Positions 49,709 to 61,800 of a stretch of DNA of 64,000 nt are shown piece by piece. A program made the translations under genes and the position numbers. Origin of the DNA: Balamuthia mandrillaris (taxonomy: Eukaryota > Discosea > Longamoebia > Balamuthiidae); assembly GCA_031835245.1 (NCBI GenBank), contig JAVKOQ010000006.1, positions 394,001-458,000 on the forward strand, read 5' to 3'. The notes below the pieces were generated by a model, which had not been told where the DNA came from, ran no database searches, and worked only from the letters and a program-made list of their open reading frames with translations. Each line of letters opens with the position of its first letter. Within the stretch, counting starts at the first letter, position 1.

Positions 49709-50241
49709 ATGTCGACAAAAAAAGATGCGGACAGCAGCTCCACCTCCTCCTCGGCGGCAGCGCCAGCGCCAGAGTCGCTCGCCAAATCAGAGGACGTCTC
49801 CAAAGTGGAGCTCGAGAGCGTGAACCGCCCCATCTTCCTCGTCAAGATGCCCGTCTTTGTGGCCAAGCACTGGCACAACCTCCCGCCAGGCGCTGAATTG
49901 GGGCGCGTCACCATGCCAGAGGAATTCTTCGCCATCACGGAGGCCGTCGGGCGTGAGATGAGCCCCAGTGCCAAGAGCCAGACGGGGGAAGTGCGCAAGA
50001 GGAAGATCGCAGAGGAGGCGGAGAACCTGAGGAAGCTCTCTGGGGCGGAGCTGCAGATCACCGCCCCTGAAATTTTGCAGCAGGGCACTTATCCTGATAG
50101 ACACACGCTGAAGATCCAATCCGTGCCGAACCCTTCTTACTGTTTCATCGAAGGTTCAAATTTGCTCTTCTATCTTAGCTCACTTTCTTTTGTGGTTCCT
50201 CTTCTTGTTACCCCTCTTCTTCTTGTTGATGTTGTTGCCGT

Positions 50242-50324
<83 letters not shown>

Positions 50325-51093
50325 CATATGTTGTTGCTGTTCTTGCTGTTCTTGTTCTTCTTCTTCTTCTTCTTCTTCTTCTTCTTCTTCTTCTTCTTCT
50401 TGTTCTTCTTCTTCTTCTCCTTACTAACTTTTCAATCAAACTTTTATCTCTTCAGAGCGACAAAAGAAAAGAGTAAAGATGCAAGGCACAGTAGCAGCGC
50501 GAATGATATGCGAGCCACATGACACCAAGACCTACCGCACCCTTGTCAAGAACCGCCAGGAGGCCTCCGAACAAGTGACGATGTTCCTACGGCCCTACGA
50601 CGATAGTGAGCCGGCCTCTCAGCCAAAACCTTTCACTCGACAGGCGCCAAAGAAAGCCGAAGCGCCCGACAAGAAGACGCGCCTCGATAGACAAGACCTC
50701 ATCAACCTGCTGTTCTTGCACTTTGAACAGAAGCCTTATTGGACGCTCAAGGATTTGTTGCACGTTACTAAGCAGCCAACGGTTTGTACTTTCATTCTTT
50801 TCGACCTGAAACTTTTGGCATTCGGTTTTCTTTTCATTTTTCTATTCCCTATTTCTGTTGAACTCTCTCGTTCTCTTTTTCGGTTTTCGTTATCTTTTAT
50901 CATTCCTTTTTCTTTTTCTTTCGTTGGAGATAAAGCTAACAACGCAACACAAAACCAAACAAAAAAGGTGTGGTTGAAGCAAATATTGACAGAGTTATGC
51001 ACCATCAACAAGAAAGGTCCTAATAAGAACAAATGGGAACTGAAACCAGAATACAAACAACGAGGCGGTGGGGATGAGGCTGGTGCTGGATGA
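49709..51093 (+). CDS. GTF2F2: General transcription factor IIF beta subunit (RAP30)
   Basis: Three exons, 49709-50153, 50456-50781 and 50968-51093; 298 residues. The N-terminal half pairs with TFIIF alpha and has VFVAKHWHN and LGRVTM. The middle ends with the basic segment ERQKKRVKMQGTVAARMI. The C-terminal half is a winged helix that starts RLDRQDLINLLFLHFEQKPYWTLKDLLHVTKQP and ends WLKQILTELCTINKKGPNKNKWELKPEY, very close to RAP30. It works in the nucleus with RNA polymerase II at initiation. Intron 1 (50154-50455) is filled with TTG and TTC repeats. Confidence 0.92.
50245..50421 (+). repeat. (TTG)n followed by (TTC)n in TFIIF beta intron 1
   Basis: About 27 TTG units (50245-50323) are followed, after a short break, by about 20 TTC units (50353-50421). 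Both are pyrimidine-rich on the sense strand and lead into the 3' splice site at 50455. Confidence 0.92.
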
Positions 51094-51236
51094 GCGCTTG
51101 TCTTCCGGTCTTTTTATCACCACCACCTTGTTTATTTTGCTTTTTTTTTTTCGGTCCAAAAATTCTCTTTTCACATAGACATGAGAGCGTATAGGTGAGA
51201 GCGCACCATATTCAGGACGACACGAAATTAAAGGAT

Positions 51237-51272
51237 CACGTCGTCCCAGTCGCAAATTATCGGGACGACGTG
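51237..51272. other. Perfect 11-bp inverted repeat just upstream of the CRD-like gene
   Basis: CACGTCGTCCC (51237-51247) and GGGACGACGTG (51262-51272) are exact reverse complements with a 14-base spacer, ending 25 bp before the ATG at 51298. The half site shares its GGACGAC core with the dispersed motif at 51210-51228 directly beside it. It could be a 5' UTR hairpin or a dimeric factor site. Confidence 0.6.
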
Positions 51273-51297
51273 GAAATGGATTAAAAAGAAAGAAAGA

Positions 51298-52252
51298 ATG
51301 AGCGGAGCAGAACGGCTGTGCCGTGGTGGCGATTTGCTTCTTCTTCTGCTCAATGGGCTCCTTCTGGTGCTCAGCAGCTGCGAGGCATACGGCCTGACAC
51401 AGATGTCCTCCTGTCGGCAGTGTCAGAGCGTCAAGGTCTCGCCGCCCGTGTTTTGCTCCAACTATGTCAACTACTCCCATTGCATCTCTTGCTCTTCCCA
51501 CGAGATCGACCCCTCGCTGCCTGATTGTGCGAATACCACTGTGTCTGATGACAGGGCCCTCAAGATCTACCAGCAGTACGTTGGTGACATAGAGAAAGTC
51601 GGTCAGTTCTCTCTCTCATTCTCTCTGCTCTATTTCGCTCTTTCTCCGCTTCGCTCTTCTTCTCTCTGTCACTCTCGCTTCTCTCTCTCTCTCTCTCTCT
51701 TCTTTCGCTCTCGCTTCTCTTTTTCTCTTCGTCTCCTCTCTCCTTATTTGTGTTACCAGTGAAACAAGATCCGCTCCCCGACGACTGCTTGGACACTATC
51801 AAACGAATGTCCTGCTTCAGCTCCTTTCCTGACTGCCACGAGCACCACGAGCACGCCTTTGTGGGACCCTGTCAGAAGACCTGTCTGGAAATGGTGAAGG
51901 CCTGCCGCCTCGAGGAGACCTACTTTCGTGATAACTGCTATCTGACGTGGCAGACTTACGACTGCGTGGAAGGGCCAGCTGGCAGTGATGCTCAACGGGG
52001 GTGGAATGCCTTGCCTGGTTTGCTTTCTTCTTCTTTTTCTTCTTCTTCTTCTTCTTTTTCTCTTTCTCAGTGTAATGTTTGGGAATTAACTGTGGTATAG
52101 AAGCATTACAGGTGTTCATCATAGTGGCATCCGTATTGACTGGTATCATCCTGTTGTTCATGTGTGGAGTGGGCAGCCTCATCGCTGTCAAGCGTTACGA
52201 GATAAGGAGCATTCAAAACGAGGAACGGAGATCTTTGTTGAACCACTCATAA
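51298..52252 (+). CDS. Cys-rich single-pass membrane protein with CRD-like ectodomain
   Basis: Three exons, 51298-51601, 51760-52017 and 52101-52252; 237 residues. A signal peptide (LLLLLLNGLLLVLSS) is followed by about 160 residues with many Cys (SSCRQCQSV, HCISCSSHE, DCLDTIKRMSCFSSFPDC, GPCQKTCLEMVKAC). The order resembles a frizzled-type Cys-rich domain. One transmembrane helix (VFIIVASVLTGIILLFMCGV) and a short basic tail complete it. It could act as a co-receptor or decoy beside seven-pass frizzled-like receptors such as that at 13266; this is inference from domain likeness. The ligand is unknown. Confidence 0.82.
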
Positions 52253-52333
52253 CCCTCTTATCTCTCTCATCCTCCTTTCTCTCTTCTTTTTCTTTCAACA
52301 AAATGTCTTCATTTTTGTACAGTTTTTGTTGGA

Positions 52334-52510
52334 TTACTTGAGAGGTTGCGTCATGGCAAAAACCTCACGAAAAGCATCCTGGTCGACGCTTACCGTGATG
52401 AACGTGTTGGACCCAGGTGATGGATTGCAGCCCCATCCTCTCCCTTTTCCTTCTTTGGTTTCATACATCTCCACTGTAGTATTTGTTTTTTGTGAGAACT
52501 TCTTTCTTCT

Positions 52511-52553
<43 letters not shown>

Positions 52554-52758
52554 AAATGAAACCTTCAGCAAAGGTGGCTATAGAAGGATCGATGGCAATG
52601 CAGGCTGCCAACGGGTCGTGCAACGCCTTCTCACTCTTTCGCTCAAAGTAGCATTCCATTGCTTCATAAATAAACTGCAAACCTTTTAACAGAAGAAAAG
52701 AACAAGTCAAAACAAAGAACGAAAAGAAAAGAAGGAACGAGAGGAGAGATACAAGGAA

Positions 52759-52800
<42 letters not shown>

Positions 52801-54033
52801 TTCACTATCTTTGATATATGGTTTAAGAAAACGGTGAAAGTCGGCATCGTAGAGCACGCCGTGACAAACGTTCTTGGAGACCAGCACTCGCTGCTGCACT
52901 CGCTCCGAGGTGAGCATCGCCATTGCGCTTCTCCGGTCTCCTCCAAAATTAAAGGTTGGACAAACAGTCTTTCCGTTGAACTTTTCCAAGCGGTGCTCTG
53001 TTGTTTGTAAAAGAAGAGAATGAATGTCAAAAAAAGAAGTAAGTACCGAAGAAACAATAACAAACAACGAAAGGAGGAAGGTGAAGCAGAAAACGAAGAA
53101 GAAGAAGAAGAAGAAGAAGAAGAAGAAGAAGAACAAGAAGAACAAGAAGAAGAACAAGAAGAAGAACAAGAACAACAACAAGAACAAGAACAACAACAAC
53201 AACAACAACAAGAACAACAACAACAAGCAGAAGAAGAACAAGAGGAAGAACAAGAAGACAAGAAGACAAAGTAGATAGGAACAAGAACAAGACACGAAGA
53301 GCAACAAAGAGAAAAAGGAACAAACCAGGAGGAACAATGTTATCTCCAGCGAAGCCACCCTGCGCCACCCATCGCCGAATCCGAACGTCCGGATAGGCCT
53401 CCAACAGCTGTCCAAGGTTGCCCAGCGGAGCGCCCGTCACTATGGTAGCCTCTGGATAGCTCTGAAACGTCTTGTAGAGCACATCGCAGCCTCTTCCATC
53501 GGATTCGGCCACGAGCGGACTGGAGAGCCCTAAAGCACGCCAGTGAAAAGCAGAGACGCTGCGTGAAGAAGAAGAAGCAGAAGAAGAGAAGGAACGAGTC
53601 CCGACGGGAATGGAGTGAAGGCGAGAGTCTTTATAGCGACGGAGAGTGTATTTCACTAGCCCTACTTGTTCTCTTGTTCCTTTCAGGTTGGACAAGATAG
53701 AGAACGATGGTTAGAGACGACAGAAACTAAGGAAACAAAGAAGTGACAAGAAAAAAAACAAACAACAAACCAGGAGTAATGGTAACGGCACGAAGACACA
53801 CACTAGGATGACTGGCAAGAAGGCATCTAAAAGGGCAAAAAAAATTGAACGCATGAGCAAAAGTAAGTTTTATTTCCGCACGAAGGGAACACAAAAAAAC
53901 GAGATGCGTACAAAGTCAAATAGTCGTCCGGGTCATTCGTTTCCATGTCGAAGATCACATCCATCTTTTGCGAAAGGTCGCGTCTCAGTTTGACGTATTC
54001 GACTTTGTTGGTTTTCCGTTTCGGTGCCTCCAT
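52334..54033 (-). CDS. Inosine-uridine nucleoside hydrolase family protein
   Basis: Six exons: 53912-54033, 53771-53826, 53326-53679, 52800-52997, 52563-52682 and 52334-52443; 319 residues, in phase. The N-terminal metal-binding motif reads FDMETNDPDDYLTL, a divergent form of the usual DTDxGxDD, still with four acidic residues. Then come SHPSVCLRAVTITPG, TIVTGAPLGNLGQLL, a glycine-rich VAQGGFAGDNI, FNFGGDRRSAM, and HDPLAACIAIDP, where the late Asp normally binds the ribose metal. Enzymes of this family split ribonucleosides for purine salvage. The substrate is not certain with this variant motif. Every intron has a sense-strand pyrimidine tract. Confidence 0.83.
53093..53272 (-). repeat. TTC/TTG microsatellite in a nucleoside hydrolase intron
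   Basis: About 180 bp of GAA and CAA units on the plus strand lie in intron 3 (52998-53325), pyrimidine-rich on the sense strand. Confidence 0.88.
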
Positions 54034-54128
54034 CTTTTATGTTTGGATAAAGCTGTTGGCTTTCTTTTCGGATATACAAGAAATAAAAAAAGGGGGTGGT
54101 AGGGCTAAAGGTTTGGACCCAAGGGAGA

Positions 54129-54159
<31 letters not shown>

Positions 54160-54395
54160 GAAAAAGAGAGGAAACAATTCGCTGCATTCCCACATCTGAA
54201 GTTGCACAGCTTGTGCAGAAATGGTGAACGATTTCTTCTGCTCCCTTATTTTTTGCGGACGTTCATGCTGCACAATGAATGCTGTTATTGTGACCACATT
54301 CTGCTCCATTGCAATATTTTTTTGATTTTCTTTATTCCCTCTCTCTCTTCTCTCTCGCTCTCTCTCGCTCTTTTTCTCTCTCTCTCTCTCTTTCG
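54034..54395. other. Intergenic region between TRAPPC4 and the nucleoside hydrolase (both minus)
   Basis: It holds an AGA run (54127-54165) and a CT-rich run (54340-54392) just after the TRAPPC4 stop, on the non-coding side. No gene is seen; it should contain the nucleoside hydrolase promoter. Confidence 0.5.
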
Positions 54396-55452
54396 TTAAG
54401 CGTTTTGAGTTCGAATAAGCTCATCCAAATGATAATCGAACTTGGCGCAGCGGATGGGTTGTTCCCTCTTGAACTCGTAGAAAGGGTTCTTCAGCACGTA
54501 GTCCGTGTATAACACGTAGATGCTTTGGAGGACCTTGTCCACGTTTGTCCGCTTTGCGTCTGCCGTCATGAAAAACTTGGTCCCTTTTTGTTGAAATGAG
54601 TAAGTTTAGCAAGAGAAGAGGAGAGAAGAGGGGAGGAAAGGAAGAGAGAAGAGAGAAGAGAGAGAGAGAGAGAGGAGAGAGGAGAGAGAAGAGAGAAGAG
54701 AGAGAGAGAAGAGCGAAGAGAGAAGAGAGAAGAGAGAAGAGAGAAGAGAGAAGAGAGAAGAGAGAAGAGAGAAGAGAGGATAGAGGAGAGAGGTTAGAGG
54801 AGAGAGGAGAGAGGAGAGAGAAGAGAGAAGAGAGAAGAGAGAAGAGAGAAGAGAGAAGAGAGAAGAGAGAAGAGAGAAGAGAGAAGAGAGAAGAGAGAAG
54901 AGCGAAGAGCGAAGAGCGAAGAGCGAAGAGAGGAGAAATAGAGAAGTGAACATAGCAAGCAAGAAACAAGAGAGGAATGAGAAGGCCCGAACAAACCAGT
55001 GAGAGTCTGGAAGCAATGCAGCCGGAAGGTGTCTGTCTCCAACACTTCTAGTCCAGTACAATCAGGAACAGGCGACAACTTGCTGGTAAACGTGTGCATG
55101 CTATTTTTGTAGACTGATGATTAGAGGAAAAAAAAAATTGAAAAAAAAGATAAAAATGGTAGAGAAAAAAAAACCAAACCCATAAAGTAGACCACCAAGA
55201 CGAACAGGATCCTCAGCAATAGATACTCCTTCCACAAAATTCTAATCAAATAGAAAAAAAAAGTGTTACCAGCAAACAAATAAATGATAGGATAAGAATC
55301 TTCAAAAAAAAAAAAACAGAATAAAACAAAGAAGGTACCTTTTGGTAAATGAGACCTCCAGACTTGTTGATGATGTAAAGAGAATGAACCAGCGGCTTGT
55401 CAGGGCCGCTCTGCCTGCCTTTGTCAGCTTGTGCTTTCGTCACAAATTCCAT
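54396..55452 (-). CDS. TRAPPC4: TRAPP complex subunit 4 (Trs23)
   Basis: Four exons: 55339-55452, 55180-55241, 54997-55100 and 54396-54583; 155 residues. The longin-like fold motif SLYIINKSGGLIYQK, then MHTFTSKLSP, the diagnostic LEVLETDTFRLHCFQTLTGTKF, and YTDYVLKNPFYEF match TRAPPC4 and not the related TRAPPC1. TRAPP complexes are exchange factors for Rab1 and act in ER-Golgi and autophagy traffic. Compared with the 219-residue human protein it lacks the PDZ-like insertion between the second and third blocks. The start at 55452 gives a hydrophilic lead of about 20 residues; a small upstream exon cannot be excluded. Confidence 0.85.
54603..54940 (-). repeat. (GAGAAGA)n-type repeat in TRAPPC4 intron 3
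   Basis: About 340 bp of GAGAAGA and GAGAGGA units on the plus strand fill most of intron 3 (54584-54996). The sense strand is a CTCTTCT tract. Confidence 0.9.
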
Positions 55453-55875
55453 CCTGGCCGCTACCTTTTTTTTTTTGTATTTTTAAAATTTTGTCGACTA
55501 TCATGACGACTCGATCCATCTGGAAGCAAATCGGTATTTCATGAGTGGAAACGGCGAGGAAATGATTGGCAGAAAAAAAGTCCTTGCCGGTCTCTGCTGC
55601 TTTTGGTGCGTCCACAAAGGACTACCGGCAGAGCAAACCATTGCGCATTCCTTGTTCAATTAAAAAAAAAATAAGGCTCAAAAAGAGAAGAGAGAGGAGA
55701 GACACGATGGAGAGCACAACCTCCTGCTTTCCATAAGGTACTGCTCCTGCCGGCATCACAGTAACTCTTTCCAACATAATAAATATGATAACAATATTTT
55801 TTTGTTTTGAAAACAATGCAAATACAAACTTAAAAACGGAAGAGAGAAGCGTTCTTCATCGATGTTGTTATCGTT
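55453..55875. other. Short intergenic region between the UNG fusion and TRAPPC4
   Basis: Both neighbours are on the minus strand. The stretch has A and T runs and two small frames (for example 55424-55615, minus) without family features. It should hold the TRAPPC4 promoter and the 3' UTR of the upstream gene. Confidence 0.45.
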
Positions 55876-58800
55876 TCAAAGAGGAAGCCGCCAGTCGATG
55901 GGAGTCTTGCCAGAAGCCACCAACAAGCGGTTGGCCTCCGAAAAGTGCTTGCATCCACGAAACGGAACGGACGAGCGAGGGCTTGGATGGCCCGCTTTGA
56001 GAATGTGATGCTTGCTCTGGTCGATGAGCTTCGCTTTGGCTTGAGCCTCTTCTCCCCACAACATAAACACCAATCCCTCTTTCTTCTCGCTTAGCTCGCT
56101 GCAAAATCCGTTAGCAAAGAGGGAAGAGGAAGAGGAAAAAGAAGAGGAAGGAAGGAAGGAAGGAAGGAAGAGGGAAGGAAGGAAGAAGGAAGGAAGGAAG
56201 GAAGGAAGGAAGGAAGGAAGGAAGGAAGGAAGAAGAAGAAAAAGAACAAGAACAAGAAGAAGAACAAGAAGAAGAATAAGAAGAAGAACAAGAAGAAGAA
56301 TAGCGAAACAACGAAAGAGGGAAAGAAAGAGAATACCGAATAACAGTGTCAGTGAAGCGAGTCCATCCTATTTCACGGTGGCTGTTGGGTTTATGTGCCT
56401 CCACTGTCAATACACAATTGAGCATTAGCACACCGTTTAAGGCCCAACTCTCCAAGTTTGCGTGATCTTTGGGTGCCTCGAATCCCTCCACATCTTCCTT
56501 GAGCTCCTCAAAGATGTTCTTCAGACTGGGAGGCAGGTCCTTCTCCAGCGATTGGATCCGTTTGTGGATGCTGAAGCAAAGGCCGTGGGCCAAGCCGGGA
56601 GTGTGATAGGGATCCTGTCCAAGGATCACGCATTTGACTTGTTCGAAAGGAGTCAGTTTGAAGGCAGCCAGAACATCTGCTTTGTTGGCCGGGAAGATGC
56701 GTTTGTTGTTGCCTCGTTCCTCTCGTATTATAAATGCAAGCATGTCATCGAAATAGTCGTCCTCCTCATCTTTACCTTCTTTGTCGCCTTGGATGGCAGT
56801 TCCTTTCCAACCTTCGGGGCAGACCCACCACTCGTCTGCATCGAATTCGCGGGCTTGACACCAGCCAAAGAAGCGAGAAATGGTGCGGAGGTCCTGACTA
56901 AAGTTACGCCCAGCAAAGTACTCGCGGATGGCTTCCAGAGTTTTTCCAGGCGAGCGAGCTTGTTGTTGTCCTTCCTCCATCCAATGTTTAATCTGATCCA
57001 CTTCTGCCAGAGTCAGGCCTGTCTTCTCCGCCACGTGAGCAGGTGCGCAAGGATGTTCTGCTAGCGTGTTTGGGGACAGCAAGGCCAACGCGGAGTAGAC
57101 GCGTCCTTTTTGCCATTGGCTGACGTTCTTGCCTTCCTCTCCTGCCATAAAGCGATAGAACGAATGGTAGAATTGTTCGGCGGTGGGTTGACTGCCATCC
57201 ATAGCTCTCATGCTGAGGCCCACACGAGGACAACAGAAGATCTTTCTCCTTTTGAACAGGCCTTGTCGTTGTGGCGGTTGGATCTCACTTTCGTTTGCTT
57301 TGTCCTTCTCCTCCTCTTGCTTCTCCAACCTGTCCTCCTTTTCATGATAATTATAAGAGAGGTAAAGCAAACGTGGAGCGAAGAGCCAAGACCCAGTGTT
57401 GCCCACAGCAAAGTCAAAGCGGGGATGAGCGACTAAAGCGTCGATACTGGGGCAGCCCGTCTCTTCCAGCAGTTGGTTGACTACCACACACGGTCCTTCG
57501 AAGAACGCTCCATCCCGTACGCGTTCCACTGCTCGAATGAGCACCCCACCGTAGACCTCTCTCCCCTTTTCTTCTTCCTCTTCTTGTTCTTCTTCCTCTT
57601 CTTCTTGTTTCTTGGTTTTGGTCTGTTGGTAAACGCTTCCTTCTTCCTTGATCTTATCCTTCAAGATTGAGCCAAAAGTAATGTCCAAGCCCTTGAAGTT
57701 GCCATCTCGATACTTGCCATCCGGTTGTTGATGGAAGTACCAACGACCAGCCAAGCGTTGCATGGGATTCTTGTGAGTGAAGATGTCCTCGTGCCTCGAG
57801 GAGAAGAAATAAAACTCCACTTCTCGCAGTCGGTAGAGCTCATCGTTGGGGCCAACATGTAACACACATCCGTTCATCAGCCGTTCCGCCACTTTTGTGA
57901 AGTGTTGATGAAAGTGGTGAGGAAGAAAGAAGCGAGATGACGTGCTCAGCAGGCCATTCACCAGCATCGCATGATCTCGCCCAGTGGTCTCCACAAGTTT
58001 CCTCTCCAAATGGGGAATGGCGAAGGTATCACAGTTCGACAGCCATCGATAGAACCCACGCACCAGAGGCATCACCGACCCATTCGATGCCAGAAGATAC
58101 CAATCAGGCAAATGAGTGGCGGACAGTTCGAAGCGAGACCGGCGATGATGCCAAGTTGCTCCGTCCGTGATAACCTTCAACGGAGTAGCATGCGAGTGTT
58201 TCACAATCGACACTTTGCTTTTTCCTTTCTGTGTTTTTCCTTTGCTTGCACTTTCCTCTTCTGCCATCGCGTCCTCTTCTGAAGATGATGTGGTGGGAGA
58301 GGAGGGAGCTGCAGATGAGCGATGAAGGAGTTCCATGCGATGTGCTCTTTCTTTTCTTCTTCTCATCTTGCGAACCTCTTTTTTCTTCATAAGCAAACCC
58401 GTCCGAGGGTCACGCTCTTCTCCGTATTCGTCGTCCCCGTCTTCACTCTCGCTCGATGAGGAAGCCTCCTTCAATTTTCTGCGTTTAACAACCCGCTTTC
58501 TTGCTCTACACTTCACTTCGCTTTTCTTCAACAACAGGCCTGTTTTCTCGTCCCGTTGTTCGCTGTACTCATCGTCACTGTCCTCCTCTTCCTCTTCACT
58601 GACGGCAGAAGCCTTCTTCGATTTTCTGTGTTTGCCACCCTTCATTCTTGCTCTTCGTTTCACTTCGCTTTTCTTCAACAACAGGCCTGTTTTCTCGTCC
58701 CGCTGTTCACTGTACTCATCGTCACCATCCTCCTCCTCACTGGATGCTGCATTTCTTCTTTTCTTGCTTCGCTTTACGCTATGTTCTCGTCTGCGTACTT

Positions 58801-61800
58801 CACTTTTCTTCAACAACAGGCCTGTTTTCTCGTCCCTTTGTTCGCTGTACTCATCATCGCTATCCTCTTCCTCATCACTGGCCTTCTCTTCATACTCATC
58901 ATCGCTACGATCCGAATCTTCTTCAAATTGTTCACTCTCTACATCATATTCTTCCAACTCTTCTCCATCGATGCTTCCCTCTTTCGCCAACAGCCACAGT
59001 AAACCGTTGGCTGACTGAATGGAACTCTCGCTGCTTACGAACGAAGCGGAAGAGGAAGAGGAAGAGGAGGAAGAAGAAGAAGAAGAAGAAGAAGAAGAAG
59101 AAGAAGAACAAGAAGAAGAAGAAGAAGAAGAAGAACAAGAAGAAGTAGAGCTACTGGTGCCGTCCTCAGTAGCCTTTTCCTGTCGACGCAGCTTTCGAGC
59201 ATACTTCTTCGCTTCAACAGCAGTGGTTGGGGTAAGACCTGGAACCACAATTGCGAAGCCTCGTTTTGCATACTTTAACAACCGTCGCGCGTAGCTTGGG
59301 CTCAGTCTGAAAGGATCCACAACATTAATGCTCATGGCAGAAGCGATGAGGGCACGATAATGAGCCCAGACATGGCAACCGTCGTAGGCCACAGCACAGC
59401 AATCCAAGTCGAATCCAGACAGCAGCTCCGTCACACTGTTCATCAAGTACAACACGATTTGGATGGGAGGAATGGCCACAGGTTTCGTAGCGATAGTAGA
59501 GCTGGAAGAAACATCGGAGTTGGTTCGAACATCTATCACCTTCAAGCCTTTCACAGGAGAATAGGGCGTGTCGCACATCTCGCATCTCTTTCGTTTCTGC
59601 TCGTGGCGGAAGGTGCACACACTGCACGTCCATTCCTTGTTCATCTTCTCCGCTGTCTCTTTCTGGGATGAGAATTGTTGTGTCTCATTGCTTCGTGGAA
59701 GTAGTGTGATGGTATGGCTTCTACACTTCCAATCGTAGGCCACACCTTGTTCATTAAGGCGAGTCGTAACCTTGTTCAATACTTCTTCCATTTTGAGGGC
59801 GGCTTCCTGGGAGTCGGTGCTGCAGATGAATACATCGATATCGCTCTGCGACTTGCCCTTGGCACGGTTCCACAGGGGCCATCGCCTATGGAATGGCATC
59901 ATGCAGCGAAGCACAGAACCGCCTGCCACGCATACCTTGCCCGGTTCCAAAACGTCGTCCAACACACCGTGTGTCATTTGCTTCCAATTGCTAAGAAACT
60001 GTTGTTTCGATCGAACATAGCATTGCTGTCGCAGTTCCTCTTCCTTTTGCTGTCTTTCTTTTGTCATAGCTTCCTCTTGCCGTTTGTTGGCTTGTACAGC
60101 AGCAGGAGAAGGGCGAAGGATTCGATCATCCACGATGAGGCCCCAATGCTTGCCTCTGCCAATCATCCAAGTTATGCGATGACCAGCGTTGGCCAGCTCG
60201 GCATAAACGGAATCGGTCTTGTTCTTGTTTTGCTCGATGTACGTCACCTCTGCCACCTGAACAAAACGACATCCTGCCTTCTCACTAGTGGATAACTCGT
60301 ATTTTTGTCCCTCGATCGTAACGTGCGTCTGCTGTGTGTCATGAATGGCTTTGTGGATGGTTTCCAGAAAGGAATCCTGAGAAAGAGGTTCTCCTCTGCG
60401 TGGTCGTTCGCCCACTGCACCATCACTGACCTGCATGGCGTCTTCTCCCTCCATCAGTCCCGCTGAGGAAGCTCCACCGCTGGACGTCTTTGCAAGGTAG
60501 TCCGTTGCTTGAAGGTAGCACAGTCCTTTTATCAGGCGCTCGATGTCCATAACTTGTGCCAGGCGTAGATGAGCTCCTTGACTCTCCTTCGCCAAAGCTG
60601 CATAAAACGAATCCGCGTAGTGGTGTTGGCCACATTGCACACCGTAGACATGGATGCCCAGAGCCGTCAATTGGTTAAGCTCTTCACGCCAGTCCAACTC
60701 CACCTCTTTTCCTCCGGACTCTGTGCCTTTCTCGTGTGGAATGTCATCTCCGATGACCACCAGGGCTTTCATTGCCGATGGAGTCCAGCTCAGCGTACGA
60801 GCATCTTTCAAAGCAAGCTCGTAACATTCTGCTGAATCGCCCCCGCCAGTGGAGCCCACGCCCTGAACAAAGTCGCAAAGGCGGTCGGGATCGTTAGAGA
60901 AGTCCAATCGCTTCAGCACGTACTGTTCGCGATCGCAATAATCTCCATGAGCGATGATGGCGATGCGAAGAGAAGGGAGGTCCAGCAGCAGGGATTGCAC
61001 CAAGAACTTCAGGCTTTTGCGAACTTGAGCGAGGTAGCAAAACATGGAACCCGTAGTGTCAAAAGAGAAGCAAATCTCCAATTGAGCTTCCTCCTCTTCC
61101 TTCTGTTTGTCTTCGTCTACCGTCACATTCTCCTCTTCATCCTCTTCACCATCCGCGTCATCGTCTAGATTCAGTTGTTCTGCATTCGCTGTTGATGGTG
61201 GTGATGTAAGAGCCCCAGCGAAATGGAAGATGCCAGCTTCCGCATCGTGATGAACCAAAGCAAAGGCGTTACGTTTTTGTTGCTTAGTGGAGGGAGTGCA
61301 AGCAGCCATTTCCTTCTGTTGCCACTCTTTCAGCCAGTTTGGCCGCTGTTGTGCCAGAAAATCATCTCTCTCGCCCAACGTTCTCTTTCCGGTCGGATCG
61401 CACAGCACCACCAGCTTCCTGTTGTCACGGATGATGGAATCAAGTGAAGAGGATCCAGTTTCTTTCAGACGAGGCGCTCTATACCAGGGGATTTGCCCAG
61501 AACTCGAGGGGGATGTTAAGCTGGTCGCTTCATTCTCCTTCTCCTTCGCTTTCTCCTTCTCTCGTTGTTTGCCATCACGACCACCACCAAAGAATGGAAT
61601 AACAAGTTGACGCTCCAACAATGAGAGGCCGTCTTCTTCATCTTCCAGAACCATCTTCTTCTTTCTCTTCTTGGTGCCACCTGTCCTATTCGTCTTCTCC
61701 ACTCTATTCCAAAGGCGACTGTGCAGAACGAGGGCATCCAAGTCTCGAAAGCCACGAATACAGTCATTTAGGCGCAACTGGCTGAGAAGATGTTCCTGAA

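Noticed and set aside
55424-55615. 63-residue minus-strand frame upstream of TRAPPC4
   Set aside because: It overlaps the TRAPPC4 start in another frame, runs through an A-rich tract and shows no family features.
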